A stretch of DNA of 64,000 bases from Streptomyces diastatochromogenes. GTDB lineage: Bacteria > Actinomycetota > Actinomycetes > Streptomycetales > Streptomycetaceae. The stretch lies in assembly GCF_002242805.1 (NCBI RefSeq), contig NZ_MCGQ01000007.1:496001-560000 (forward strand), read 5' to 3'. Shown in pieces: positions 19,747 to 27,938 of this stretch (position 1 is the first letter of the stretch; the number at the start of each line of letters is the position of its first letter). The translations under genes were made by a program, and so were the position numbers. Under the pieces are notes generated by a model that made no database searches, was not told where the DNA came from, and saw only the letters and a program-made list of their open reading frames with translations.

Positions 19747-20784
19747 TCAACTTCCGGCCACACCCGGCGCTGCCGTGCTGGACCGCACCACGAGGCTGGT
19801 CGCCAGCTCCACCCGGGTCGCCGCCCGCTCGTCGTCCGCGCGGCCCAGGTCCAGCACCAGCCGGGCGGCGGCCTCGGCCATCTCCGTCAGCGGCTGCCGT
19901 ACGGTCGTCAGCGGCGGGCCCACCCAGCGGGCCACCGGCAGATCGTCGAAGCCGACCACGCTCAGGTCCTCCGGGATGCGCAGCCCCAGTTCGCGCGCGG
20001 CCTCGTACAGCCCCAGCGCCTGCAGGTCGTTGCCCGCGAAGACGGCGGTGGGCCGGTCGGGGCCGCGCAGCAGCTCCAGGCCCAGGCGGTAGCCGGAGTC
20101 GTGGTGGAAGTCGCCGGTCCTGACCAGGCCCGGGTCGACCGGGAGTCCGGCGGTCTCCAGGGCGGCGCGGTAGCCGTCGAGGCGGGCGCGGCTGCACATC
20201 ATCCGGGAGGGGCCGCTGATCGCGCCGATCCGGGTGTGGCCCAGCTCCACCAGGTGCCGGGTGGCGGCGAGGCCGCCCTGCCAGTTGGTGGCGCCGATCG
20301 AGGGGACGTCCGGGCCGGGGTCGCCGGCCGGGTCCATCACCACGAACGGGATGGAACGGCTGGTCAGCAGCGCCCGCTGGGACTCGTCCAGGCCGGACAG
20401 CACGAGGATCACCCCGTGCGGGCGGCGGGCGGCGACCTGGTCGGCCCAGGTCCGGCCCGGGGTGAGGCGCCCGGCGGACTCGGACAGCACGACACTCAGG
20501 CCCGCGTCCCGGGCCACGTTCTCCACGCCCCGGATGACCTCCATCGCCCAGGCGCTCTCCAGCTCGTGGAAGACCAGGTCGATCAGGGGCGAACGGGAGG
20601 CCTCGGCACGGCGGCGCCGGTAGCCGTAGGCGCGCAGCAGCTCCTCGACCCGGGTGCGGGTCGCCGGGGCGACGTCGGCACGGCCGTTGAGGACCTTCGA
20701 AACAGTCGGAGCGGACACCCCCGCTTCCCGGGCGATTTCGGCGAGGGTCGCCGTCTGCGTTTCTACGGGCTTCGAAGGCTTCAT
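19747..20784 (-). CDS. LacI family transcriptional regulator
   Basis: A 345-residue LacI repressor. The DNA-binding helix-turn-helix and hinge are at residues 13-65 ([20 protein letters not shown]), followed by a periplasmic-binding-protein-like sugar domain ending in [20 protein letters not shown]. Its position between a GH10 xylanase and a divergent GH3 enzyme suggests control by xylo- or gluco-oligosaccharides. The ATG at 20784 is 144 bp from the GH3 start; the gap holds a promoter with a palindrome that is a likely operator. Confidence 0.93.
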   Translation of the reverse strand: MKPSKPVETQTATLAEIAREAGVSAPTVSKVLNGRADVAPATRTRVEELLRAYGYRRRRAEASRSPLIDLVFHELESAWAMEVIRGVENVARDAGLSVVLSESAGRLTPGRTWADQVAARRPHGVILVLSGLDESQRALLTSRSIPFVVMDPAGDPGPDVPSIGATNWQGGLAATRHLVELGHTRIGAISGPSRMMCSRARLDGYRAALETAGLPVDPGLVRTGDFHHDSGYRLGLELLRGPDRPTAVFAGNDLQALGLYEAARELGLRIPEDLSVVGFDDLPVARWVGPPLTTVRQPLTEMAEAAARLVLDLGRADDERAATRVELATSLVVRSSTAAPGVAGS

Positions 20785-20812
20785 GCCCGCGATCGTATCC
20801 CTGCGGACCCTC

Positions 20813-20841
20813 TTGACGAAGGCCTTCGCTCGCCATAGGTT
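20813..20841 (+). promoter_or_regulatory. Promoter of GH3 gene with embedded palindrome
   Basis: TTGACG (20813-20818), 17 nt, TAGGTT (20836-20841) is a good vegetative promoter for the GH3 gene. The perfect 12-bp palindrome CGAAGGCCTTCG (20817-20828) overlaps the -35 and spacer, where a bound LacI-type repressor would block polymerase. Confidence 0.75.
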
Positions 20842-20928
20842 CCCGGAACATTCGATGTATTGTCCGAAACATTCGCAGCATCGACGAGCCCCTCTGACGA
20901 GCATCCCGACCCATCCGACGGGAGTTCC

Positions 20929-23241
20929 ATGACCACCGCTCCTTGGCGCGACCCCGCCCTGCCCGCCGCCGACCGCGTCGACGACCTGCTCTCCCGGATG
21001 ACCCTGGAGGAGAAGACCGCCCAGCTGTACGGCGTGTGGGTGGGCGCCGCCACGGACGGCGACGGAGTCGCCCCGCTGCAGCGCGAGATGACCGCCGAGT
21101 ACGACTGGGACGAGCTGATCACCCGGGGCCTCGGCCAGCTGACCCGCTCCTTCGGCACCGCCCCCGTGGACCCGGCGCTCGGCGCCCAGGCCCTGGCCCG
21201 CGCCCAGCGGAGGATCGCGGCGGCGGGCCGCTTCGGCATTCCGGCCCTCGCCCACGAGGAGTGCCTGGCGGGCTTCACGGCCTGGGGCGCGACGGCCTAC
21301 CCGGTGCCGCTGGCCTGGGGCGCGTCCTTCGACCCGGCGCTGGTCGAGCAGTTGGGCCGGCACATCGGGCGCGATCTGCGCTCGGTCGGCGTCCACCAGG
21401 GCCTCGCCCCCGTCCTGGACGTGGTCCGCGACCCGCGCTGGGGCCGGGTGGAGGAGACGATCGGCGAGGACCCGTACCTGGTCGGCACGGTCGGCGCGGC
21501 CTATGTGCGCGGTCTGGAGTCGGCCGGGATCGTCGCCACGCTCAAGCACTTCGCCGGGTACGCGTCCTCGGCCGGCGCCCGCAACCTCGCGCCCGTCCGG
21601 GCGGGGGTGCGGGAGTTCGCGGACGTGACCCTGCCGCCGTTCGAGATGGCGCTGCGCGAAGGCGGGGCGCGCTCGGTGATGGCCGCGTACACCGAGACCG
21701 ACGGCGTGCCGGTCTCCGCCGACCCTGGCCTGCTGAGCCACCTGCTGCGCGACGAGTGGGGCTTCACCGGCACGGTGGTCGCCGACTACTTCGGCATCGG
21801 CTTCCTGCAGACCCAGCACCGGGTCGCCGGTGACGAGGCGGGCGCGGCACACCTGGCCCTCGCGGCGGGCATCGACGTCGAGCTGCCGACCCTGAAGTGC
21901 TACGGCACCCCGCTGGTGACCGCCGTACGAGCGGGCCGTGTCCCGGAGTCCCTGGTGGACCGGGCGGCCCGCCGCGTCCTGCTCCAGAAGTGCGAACTGG
22001 GCCTGCTGGACGAGGACTGGCGACCGGAACCGGAGGGCCCCGTCGACCTCGATTCGGCGGGCAACCGGGCGCTGGCCCGCCGGCTGGCGGAGGAGTCGGT
22101 GGTCCTGCTGGACAACCCCGACGGGCTGCTCCCCCTGGCCCCCGACACCCGGGTCGCAGTCGTGGGCCCCCGCGCGGCGGACGCGCTCGCGATGCTCGGC
22201 TGCTACTCCTTCCCGTCCCACGTCCTCGCCCACCACCCCGAGGTCCCCCTCGGCCTCTCCATCCCGACCGTCCTGGACTCCCTGCGCGCCGAACTCCCGG
22301 ACGCCAAGGTCACGTTCGCCGAGGGCTGCGGGGTCTCGGACCCGGACACCGCCGGCTTCGCGGAGGCGGTCGCCCGGGCGGCCGAGGCGGACGTGTGCGT
22401 GGCGGTCCTCGGCGACCGCGCGGGCCTGTTCGGCCGGGGCACCTCGGGCGAGGGCTGCGATGTGGCGGACCTCCGACTTCCCGGCGTACAGGCGGAGTTG
22501 CTGGACGCACTGCTCACCACGGGCGTCCCGGTGATCCTGGTCCTCCTGACCGGCCGCCCCTACGCCCTGGGCCGCTGGCACGGCCGGCTCGGCGCGGTCG
22601 TGCAGGCCTTCTTCCCCGGCGAGGAGGGCGGCCCGGCACTCGCCGGGGTCCTGTCCGGCCGCGTGAACCCCTCCGGCCGCCTCCCGGTGAGCGTCCCGCG
22701 CATGCCCGGCGGACAGCCCTGGACCTACCTCCAGCCCCCGCTGGGCCTGGCCGGTGAGGTCAGCAGCCTGGACCCGACCCCGCTGTACCCCTTCGGCCAC
22801 GGCCGCTCGTACACCTCGTTCACCTGGCAGGACCACACGGGCAACGATGTCACCGAGATCGGCACGGACGGCTCGTACGACCTCTCGCTGACCGTCCGCA
22901 ACACGGGCGAGCGCGCGGGCGCGGAGGTCGTCCAGCTGTATCTGCACGATCCGGTGGCGTCGGTGACCCGCCCGGACGTCCGGCTCATCGGCTACCAGCG
23001 GGTGGAACTGACCCCGGGCGAGGCCCGCCGGGTGACCTTCCGCTTCCACCCGGACCTGTCGTCCTTCACCGACCGCACGGGCGCGCGGGTGGTGGAGCCG
23101 GGGGCGCTGGAGCTGCGCCTCGGCCCGTCGAGCGCCGAGGTACGGCACACGGCGCGGCTGCGGCTGACGGGGCCGGTACGGGTGGTCGGGGCGGATCGGC
23201 GGCTGCGCTGCGAGGTGGAGGTGTCCGAGGGAACTGATTGA
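20929..23241 (+). CDS. Glycoside hydrolase family 3 (beta-glucosidase/xylosidase)
   Basis: A 770-residue GH3 enzyme that removes terminal beta-linked sugars from oligosaccharides. The barrel domain shows KHFAGY (206-211) and the nucleophile Asp286 in VVADYFG; the alpha/beta sandwich domain follows with GEGCDVADLRLPG, and a C-terminal fibronectin III-like domain begins near residue 650 (TVRNTGERAGAEVVQLYLHD). There is no signal peptide, so it should act in the cytosol on imported oligomers. It is divergent from the LacI gene and, with the secreted xylanase, makes a small xylan-use locus. Confidence 0.94.
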   Translation: MTTAPWRDPALPAADRVDDLLSRMTLEEKTAQLYGVWVGAATDGDGVAPLQREMTAEYDWDELITRGLGQLTRSFGTAPVDPALGAQALARAQRRIAAAGRFGIPALAHEECLAGFTAWGATAYPVPLAWGASFDPALVEQLGRHIGRDLRSVGVHQGLAPVLDVVRDPRWGRVEETIGEDPYLVGTVGAAYVRGLESAGIVATLKHFAGYASSAGARNLAPVRAGVREFADVTLPPFEMALREGGARSVMAAYTETDGVPVSADPGLLSHLLRDEWGFTGTVVADYFGIGFLQTQHRVAGDEAGAAHLALAAGIDVELPTLKCYGTPLVTAVRAGRVPESLVDRAARRVLLQKCELGLLDEDWRPEPEGPVDLDSAGNRALARRLAEESVVLLDNPDGLLPLAPDTRVAVVGPRAADALAMLGCYSFPSHVLAHHPEVPLGLSIPTVLDSLRAELPDAKVTFAEGCGVSDPDTAGFAEAVARAAEADVCVAVLGDRAGLFGRGTSGEGCDVADLRLPGVQAELLDALLTTGVPVILVLLTGRPYALGRWHGRLGAVVQAFFPGEEGGPALAGVLSGRVNPSGRLPVSVPRMPGGQPWTYLQPPLGLAGEVSSLDPTPLYPFGHGRSYTSFTWQDHTGNDVTEIGTDGSYDLSLTVRNTGERAGAEVVQLYLHDPVASVTRPDVRLIGYQRVELTPGEARRVTFRFHPDLSSFTDRTGARVVEPGALELRLGPSSAEVRHTARLRLTGPVRVVGADRRLRCEVEVSEGTD

Positions 23242-23393
23242 GCGGAAGGGGGCGAGGGGACGTATTGAGCCACAGCGGAACCACAAGGAACCCGGTTCCG
23301 CAAGACCTCTGACACGGCGTTCAGGACGGGTTCAGGTTGCGCCTGGCAGGGTCGGGCCGAAGTTGATCACCCCCCACCCCGACAGGAGCACCC

Positions 23394-24263
23394 TTGACGA
23401 CGACGAAGTCCGTGATGAAGAAGCTGCCCGAGGTCACGCTGGCGTTCTGGATCATGAAGATCGCCGCGACGACCCTGGGCGAGACGGCGGGCGATCTGTT
23501 CGCGCAGACGCTGAAGCTCGGCTATTTCCTCACCACCATCGCCCTGTTCCTGGTCTTCGTGGTGACGCTGGTGATCCAGCTGCGCTCGTCCCACTACAAC
23601 CCGTTCTTCTACTGGACCGTGATCCTGTCGACCTCCATGGCCGGCACCACGATGTCCGACTTCATGAACCGGGACGCCAGCGCCAAGTACCTCTCGGGCG
23701 GCGCCACGAAGCTGGGCTGGGGCCCGCAGGGCCTCGGCCTCGGCTACCCGGAGGGCGCGGCGATCCTGGTCTCGATCCTGCTGCTGATCTTCCTCGGCTG
23801 GAAGCTGAGCGGGATGACCTTCCAGATCACCGAGATCGTCTCCTTCAAGGGCGAGGCCCTGTTCTGGTCGGCCATCCTGGTCTCCAACACGCTCGGCACC
23901 TCGATGGGCGACTTCCTCTCCGACAGTTCGGGCCTCGGCTACCTGGGCGGCGCGGCCCTGGTGACCGGCCTGCTGCTGGTGCTGCTCGCGCTGATGAAGG
24001 TGCCGGCCGTCCCGAACGTCCTGCTCTTCTGGATCGCCTTCGTCCTGACCCGCCCGCTGGGCGCCACGGCGGGCGACTTCCTCACCAAGCCGGTCGCCAA
24101 GGGCGGCCTGGACCTCGGTACGGCCGGTTCGTCGGCGGTGCTGCTCGCGCTCCTGTTCGGCCTGATGGCGTACGCGCACCTGCAGGAGCGGAAGGCCGGG
24201 ACGGCCGCGCTCGAAGGCCCAGAAGCGCACGCGGTCAGCCTCGACAAGGCCGGCCGCCGGTAA
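23394..24263 (+). CDS. Four-repeat membrane protein (COG4705-like)
   Basis: A multispanning membrane protein of 289 residues with about eight helices, resembling COG4705 proteins, whose function is not established. The sequence is a fourfold internal repeat: each unit has an FW/FYW helix followed by a T-G-T-D motif, namely TLGETAGDLF (27-36), SMAGTTMSDF (81-90), NTLGTSMGDF (165-174) and PLGATAGDF (221-229). Four conserved acidic residues within or beside membrane helices suggest ion or metal transport. The TTG at 23394 lies 6 nt after AGGAG; an ATG at 23415 is the alternative. Confidence 0.88.
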   Translation: MTTTKSVMKKLPEVTLAFWIMKIAATTLGETAGDLFAQTLKLGYFLTTIALFLVFVVTLVIQLRSSHYNPFFYWTVILSTSMAGTTMSDFMNRDASAKYLSGGATKLGWGPQGLGLGYPEGAAILVSILLLIFLGWKLSGMTFQITEIVSFKGEALFWSAILVSNTLGTSMGDFLSDSSGLGYLGGAALVTGLLLVLLALMKVPAVPNVLLFWIAFVLTRPLGATAGDFLTKPVAKGGLDLGTAGSSAVLLALLFGLMAYAHLQERKAGTAALEGPEAHAVSLDKAGRR

Positions 24264-24268
24264 CGGAA

Positions 24269-24304
24269 AACACCCCGCCCCCGGAGAACCGGGGGCGGGG
24301 TGTT
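24269..24304. terminator. Bidirectional terminator between membrane protein and tRNA-like gene
   Basis: A perfect 16-bp stem (24269-24284 with 24289-24304) with a 4-nt loop. On the minus strand it begins 2 nt after the CCA end of the tRNA-like gene and is followed by TT. On the plus strand it ends the COG4705-like gene. Confidence 0.93.
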
Positions 24305-24306
24305 CA

Positions 24307-24379
24307 TGGAGCGCCGGGCAGGCCTTGCACCTGCATTTCCCCGCAGGAAGCGGGGCGTCTTTCCTTGGACCACCAACGC
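24307..24379 (-). tRNA. tRNA-Gly(UCC)-like gene with non-canonical loops
   Basis: The 73-nt sequence folds as a full cloverleaf. The acceptor stem is GCGTTGG with CCGGCGC (7 bp, two G-U pairs), then U8, a 3-bp D stem with loop CAAGGAAA, a 5-bp anticodon stem with loop CTTCCTG, a 4-nt variable loop, a 5-bp T stem with loop TGCAAGG, then U73 and encoded CCA. The anticodon is UCC (24348-24346). G1-C72, C2-G71, G3-C70, U73, C35 and C36, the bacterial glycine identity set, are all present, as are U8, A14, G18, G19, A21, U33, U54, C56 and A58. Odd points are G55 instead of U, U37 instead of a purine, a possible C32-G38 pair and the 3-bp D stem. It has its own promoter and terminator. It may serve a non-ribosomal role or be a divergent or decayed tRNA. 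Confidence 0.78.
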
Positions 24380-24420
24380 ACTGCGTTCGTACCGGATTTC
24401 CGGCCGTTCGCTGTGTGATG

Positions 24421-24451
24421 ATCATAGCCGATGTGCGGGCCGGTACGTCAA
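24421..24451 (-). promoter_or_regulatory. Promoter of the tRNA-like gene
   Basis: On the minus strand TTGACG (24451-24446) and TATGAT (24426-24421) are separated by 19 nt. Both boxes are near consensus and the -10 is unusually AT-rich for this genome. Transcription would start about 35 nt before the mature tRNA end. The -35 box overlaps the stop codon of the 83-residue gene upstream. Confidence 0.7.
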
Positions 24452-24699
24452 CTCAGCTGCTCGAACCGCCAGCGGTGCACCGCCCGGGTCACCAACTCGG
24501 CGTCCGGCTCGGGAAGTTCGGGCAGCGAGGCGTCGTACGGCGCGTCCCACCAGGTGATGACGAGCACCCGGTCCTGCGGGGCGCGGAAGGTCTCCCGCCG
24601 TACCGGCTCCCGGGCGAGCCCCTGTGCCCGCACCCAGGCGAGGAGTTCCCCGCCCCGGCCCTCGGCGGCCCGGGCCTCCCACATCAGGGCGACCGTCAC
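24448..24699 (-). CDS. Small conserved hypothetical protein after tsaD
   Basis: An 83-residue acidic protein without clear family motifs; the pattern [20 protein letters not shown] with a later VLVITWWD strand resembles small ferredoxin-fold (antibiotic-monooxygenase-like) proteins, but this is only a structural guess. The GTG start (24699) overlaps the tsaD stop by 4 bp (GTGA), so it is translated by coupling as the last gene of the tsaB-rimI-tsaD operon. Confidence 0.8.
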   Translation of the reverse strand: MTVALMWEARAAEGRGGELLAWVRAQGLAREPVRRETFRAPQDRVLVITWWDAPYDASLPELPEPDAELVTRAVHRWRFEQLS

Positions 24700-25781
24700 G
24701 AGTACAGGTTCTCCTTGCTGACCTCGTGCACATGGTCGTGGCCCGGGACGTGCGGGTCCGTCACCGGCAGGGAGGAGTCGGCGGACAGGTCCCAGCTGGA
24801 GGCGGCCCGGTTACGGGCGACCATCTCGGCGCCGAGGGCCGCGACCATCGCGCCGTTGTCCGTGCACAGCTTGGGGCGCGGGACGCGCAACCGGATGCCG
24901 GCGGCCTCGCAGCGCTCCAGCGCGAGGGCGCGCAGCCGGGAGTTGGCGGCGACACCGCCGCCGATCATCAGATGGTCGACGCCCTCGTCCTTGCAGGCGC
25001 GGACGGCCTTGCGGGTGAGGACGTCCACCACGGCCTCCTGGAAGGAGGCGGCCACGTCACGGACCGGGACCTCCTCGCCAGCGGCGCGCTTGGCCTCGAT
25101 CCAGCGGGCCACGGCCGTCTTCAGGCCGGAGAATGAGAAGTCGTACGCCGCGTCGCGCGGGCCGGTCAGGCCGCGCGGGAAGGCGATCGCCTCCGGGTCG
25201 CCCTCGCGGGCGTAGCGGTCGATGACCGGGCCGCCGGGGAAGCCCAGGTTCAGCACGCGGGCGATCTTGTCGAAGGCCTCGCCGGCCGCGTCGTCGATGG
25301 TGGAGCCCATCGGGCGGACGTCGGAGGTGATGTCCTCGGACAGCAGCAGGGAGGAGTGGCCGCCGGACACCAGCAGGGCCATGGTCGGCTCGGGCAGCGG
25401 GCCGTGCTCCAGCTGGTCCACGCAGATGTGGGAGGCGAGGTGGTTGACGCCGTAGAGGGGCTTGCCGAGCGCGTAGGCGTACGCCTTGGCGGCCGAGACG
25501 CCGACCAGCAGGGCGCCGGCGAGGCCGGGGCCCGCGGTGACCGCGATGCCGTCCAGGTCCTTGGCGGAGACGCCCGCCTCCTTGAGCGCGCGGTCGATGG
25601 TCGGGACCATCGCCTCCAGGTGGGCCCGGGACGCCACCTCGGGTACGACACCGCCGAAGCGGGCGTGCTCGTCGACGCTGGAGGCGATCGCGTCGGCCAG
25701 CAGGGTGGTGCCGCGGACGATGCCGACGCCGGTCTCGTCGCAGGAGGTCTCGATGCCGAGGACGAGAGGTTCGTCAGTCAT
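24696..25781 (-). CDS. tsaD: tRNA threonylcarbamoyladenosine transferase TsaD
   Basis: TsaD is the Kae1/Gcp ATPase-fold enzyme that places the threonylcarbamoyl group on A37 of ANN-decoding tRNAs, working with TsaB and TsaE. The 361-residue protein has [11 protein letters not shown] (9-19), the metal-binding histidines of NHLASH (His114 and His118) and the nucleotide-site glycines of [10 protein letters not shown]. It overlaps rimI by 8 bp and the following small gene by 4 bp, so the set is one operon. Confidence 0.96.
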   Translation of the reverse strand: MTDEPLVLGIETSCDETGVGIVRGTTLLADAIASSVDEHARFGGVVPEVASRAHLEAMVPTIDRALKEAGVSAKDLDGIAVTAGPGLAGALLVGVSAAKAYAYALGKPLYGVNHLASHICVDQLEHGPLPEPTMALLVSGGHSSLLLSEDITSDVRPMGSTIDDAAGEAFDKIARVLNLGFPGGPVIDRYAREGDPEAIAFPRGLTGPRDAAYDFSFSGLKTAVARWIEAKRAAGEEVPVRDVAASFQEAVVDVLTRKAVRACKDEGVDHLMIGGGVAANSRLRALALERCEAAGIRLRVPRPKLCTDNGAMVAALGAEMVARNRAASSWDLSADSSLPVTDPHVPGHDHVHEVSKENLYS

Positions 25782-26292
25782 TGGTCTCGGTTCCTTGTAC
25801 GGAGGATGAACCCGCGGCGGAGCCGCTGTTGGATTCCGTGGTCAGGCGCATCACCAGGGCGTCCACGTTGCCCGGCTGGTAGTAGCCGCGTCTGAAGCCG
25901 ATGGGCTCGAAGCCGAAGCGCTCGTAGAGCTTCTGGGCGCGGACGTTGTCGACCCGGCACTCCAGCATGACCTCGGAGCACTCGAAGGCGGTGGCGGCCT
26001 TCAGCAGCTCGGTGAGCAGCAGGGCGCCGAGGCCGGTGCCCTGCTGGTCCCGGGCCACGGCGATGGTCTGGACGTCGGCCAGCTCGCCGGAGGAGGCCAG
26101 GCCCGCGTAGCCGACGATGCGGCCGGCGTCCTCGGCCACGAGGTAGCGCCGGGTCGCCTCGGAGCCCCGGGAGTGGGCCAGCTCGGACCAGAACATGCCG
26201 CGGGACCACGCGTCCTCGGGGAAGAGGTCCTTCTCCAGTTCGAGGACGGGGTCGATGTCCCACCAGCGCATCTCGCGCAACTGTCCGGTCAC
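25774..26292 (-). CDS. rimI: Ribosomal protein S18 N-acetyltransferase RimI
   Basis: A GNAT-fold acetyltransferase of 172 residues; RimI acetylates the N-terminus of ribosomal protein S18, and broader protein N-terminal targets are known in actinobacteria. The acetyl-CoA motif A is [15 protein letters not shown] and motif B is [16 protein letters not shown]. The C-terminal 20 residues are Ser- and Gly-rich and not part of the fold. The GTG start (26292) overlaps the tsaB stop by 4 bp. The tsaB-rimI-tsaD order is common in bacteria. Confidence 0.94.
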   Translation of the reverse strand: MTGQLREMRWWDIDPVLELEKDLFPEDAWSRGMFWSELAHSRGSEATRRYLVAEDAGRIVGYAGLASSGELADVQTIAVARDQQGTGLGALLLTELLKAATAFECSEVMLECRVDNVRAQKLYERFGFEPIGFRRGYYQPGNVDALVMRLTTESNSGSAAGSSSVQGTETND

Positions 26293-26945
26293 TTGGGGGT
26301 GACCACCTTGTAGTTCTTGGGGACCTGGGCGTCGGGACGGCGCAGGTACAGCGGGCGCGGGGCCGGAAGCTCCTCGCCCGCGGCCAGCTTCTCGGCGGCC
26401 AGCGCGGCGAGGGCGGCGGCGGACACGTGCTCGGGCTCGTGGGCGCTCGGGAACGTGTCCGGGTAGAGCAGCGCGCCCGCGCCGACCGCGGGGAGCCCGG
26501 CGACCTGCTCGGCGATGTCGGCGGGGCGGTCGACGGCCGGGCCGGTCAGGCGGGTGCGGGAGTCGGCGTACGTCGCCCAGTAGACCTCCTTGCGCCGGGC
26601 GTCGGTCGCCACGACGAAGGGGCCCTTCTCGATGTCGGCGGCGTAGGCGAGCCCGTCCAGCGTGCACAGGCCGTACACGGGGACGCCGAGCGCGAGGCCG
26701 AAGGTGTCGGCGGTCATCAGGCCGACGCGCAGGCCGGTGTAGGGGCCGGGGCCGGTGCCGACGACGACCCCGGTGACGGCCTCCAGCTTGAGCCCCGCCT
26801 CGGCGAGCACACGGTCGACGGCCGGCAGCAGCAGCTCCCCGTGCCGGCGCGCGTCCACCTGACTCGACGACGCGATGACGTCCGTCCCGTCGTGCAGTGC
26901 GACGGTGACGGCGGGGGTGGCGGTATCCAGAGCGAGCAAGAGCAC
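26289..26945 (-). CDS. tsaB: tRNA threonylcarbamoyladenosine complex subunit TsaB
   Basis: TsaB is the inactive paralogue and obligate partner of TsaD in t6A synthesis. The 218-residue product keeps the ASKHA-fold start LLLALDTATPAVTVAL and GTGPGPYTGLRVG but lacks the metal-binding histidine motif of TsaD, as expected. The GTG at 26945 begins the family N-terminus. It is the first gene of the coupled tsaB-rimI-tsaD-small gene operon. Confidence 0.95.
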   Translation of the reverse strand: MLLLALDTATPAVTVALHDGTDVIASSSQVDARRHGELLLPAVDRVLAEAGLKLEAVTGVVVGTGPGPYTGLRVGLMTADTFGLALGVPVYGLCTLDGLAYAADIEKGPFVVATDARRKEVYWATYADSRTRLTGPAVDRPADIAEQVAGLPAVGAGALLYPDTFPSAHEPEHVSAAALAALAAEKLAAGEELPAPRPLYLRRPDAQVPKNYKVVTPK

Positions 26946-27058
26946 GCGAACAGCCTACGGCGCCCGCGCCGCCCGCATCGCCGTCCGGGGCAGACGGTGA
27001 CTGACTGCTACGGTCTGTACGAAGTACGACATATGGCGCGAGGCAGAGGTGGACGGAC

Positions 27059-27616
27059 GTGGCAGGGACCAGCTCGGGGATCGTGGCCGGCCTCACCGCG
27101 GCGGCCCTCGGAGCCGTCGGCTTCCTCGCCTACCAGGCGCAGGCGACCGTACCGGCGAGCCTGGCCGGCGGAGCCGGCGCGGGGGCGTCGCCCTCGGCGA
27201 GCGCCAGCAAGGCGCCGCGCGACCTGCGCAACCCGGGCGCCCTGCCGGGCGACTCCGGTACGGGTGAACGGGTCGTGTACTCGGTGGACGACGACCGGGT
27301 CTGGCTGGTCGACGAGAGGAACGTGGTGCAGCGCAGCTTCGGGGTGCACCCCGGCGCGGTCGACCCGCCGGTGGGCCGGTACTGGGTCACGTCCCGCTCC
27401 AACGCGGTCACCGGGACGGACGGCGTTCCCATCGAGCACGTGGTGCGCTTCACCAGCGTGGACGGGGTGGTGATCGGCTTCAGCGCGGCGGTGGGCAGCG
27501 GCGCGGGGATGACCACCGAGGGCGTGAAGACGGGCGGTATCCGGGAGTGGCGCGAGGACGGCGACGCGATGTGGAGGTTCGCGACGATCGGCGTACCGGT
27601 CGTCGTCATCCGCTAG
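27059..27616 (+). CDS. Membrane-anchored secreted protein, L,D-transpeptidase-like fold without its cysteine
   Basis: A 185-residue protein with an N-terminal hydrophobic segment (IVAGLTAAALGAVGFLAYQAQ) serving as signal or anchor, an Ala/Gly/Ser-rich spacer, and a beta-rich domain. The order VHPGAVDPPVGRYWVTSRS, then IEHVVRFTSVDGVVIGFSAAV, recalls the YkuD L,D-transpeptidase core, but no cysteine or SHGC-type motif is present, so it cannot be an active transpeptidase of that type. It might be a decoy or binding version. The GTG at 27059 is the only good start. It is divergent from tsaB. Confidence 0.75.
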   Translation: MAGTSSGIVAGLTAAALGAVGFLAYQAQATVPASLAGGAGAGASPSASASKAPRDLRNPGALPGDSGTGERVVYSVDDDRVWLVDERNVVQRSFGVHPGAVDPPVGRYWVTSRSNAVTGTDGVPIEHVVRFTSVDGVVIGFSAAVGSGAGMTTEGVKTGGIREWREDGDAMWRFATIGVPVVVIR

Positions 27617-27622
27617 CCGCGG

Positions 27623-27811
27623 CTACGCGGCCCGGCGGTGCCCCTGCTCCCGCTCGGCCCGCCCGGCCTGCTCGGTCTTCTCGGGCTCCGGCTGCCGTGG
27701 TGGTCGGGAGATGGTGGCCGCGGCCGCGCACGACGCCAGCAGGTCGTGCATGGACACCCCGGAGACCACGAGCGGCCCGGCCGGTTGCGCCGTGGGTCGA
27801 GAAGCGGGCAT
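27623..27811 (-). CDS. Small hypothetical protein
   Basis: A 62-residue protein with no family I can name. It starts at the ATG 27811 behind AGGAGG. It has a short hydrophobic centre (MHDLLASCAAAATI) with one cysteine, then a polar, Glu/Arg/Pro-rich tail. The ribosome site and the well-formed upstream palindrome support a real gene. It converges with the preceding secreted-protein gene, with only 6 bp between the stops. Confidence 0.6.
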   Translation of the reverse strand: MPASRPTAQPAGPLVVSGVSMHDLLASCAAAATISRPPRQPEPEKTEQAGRAEREQGHRRAA

Positions 27812-27842
27812 GGACGCCTCCTGACGTGCGGGGGCGGGCGTA

Positions 27843-27858
27843 GTTAGGTACACCTAAC
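27843..27858. promoter_or_regulatory. Palindrome GTTAGGT-AC-ACCTAAC before small gene
   Basis: A perfect palindrome of 7-base arms around 2 nt, 32 bp upstream of the small gene's ATG and so probably over its promoter. The arms resemble DtxR/IdeR half sites but the spacing is too short for a 19-bp iron box. Confidence 0.6.
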
Positions 27859-27938
27859 CACTGGCTGGATACCATGTGACCACGCCCGGGACGCCCGGCG
27901 CAACATGTTGCCGACGGCTTGTCGGAAAGTACGGCGGA

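Noticed and set aside
24318..24334. Plus-strand hairpin with 7-nt loop CCTTGCA read as an anticodon arm (TTG)
   Set aside because: On the plus strand no acceptor, D or T arms can be built around it. On the minus strand the same bases are the T arm of a complete cloverleaf with CCA end.
27843..27858. Iron box for DmdR1/IdeR
   Set aside because: The arms TTAGGT/ACCTAA match half sites, but the spacing is 2 nt instead of about 7, so the 19-bp consensus is not met.
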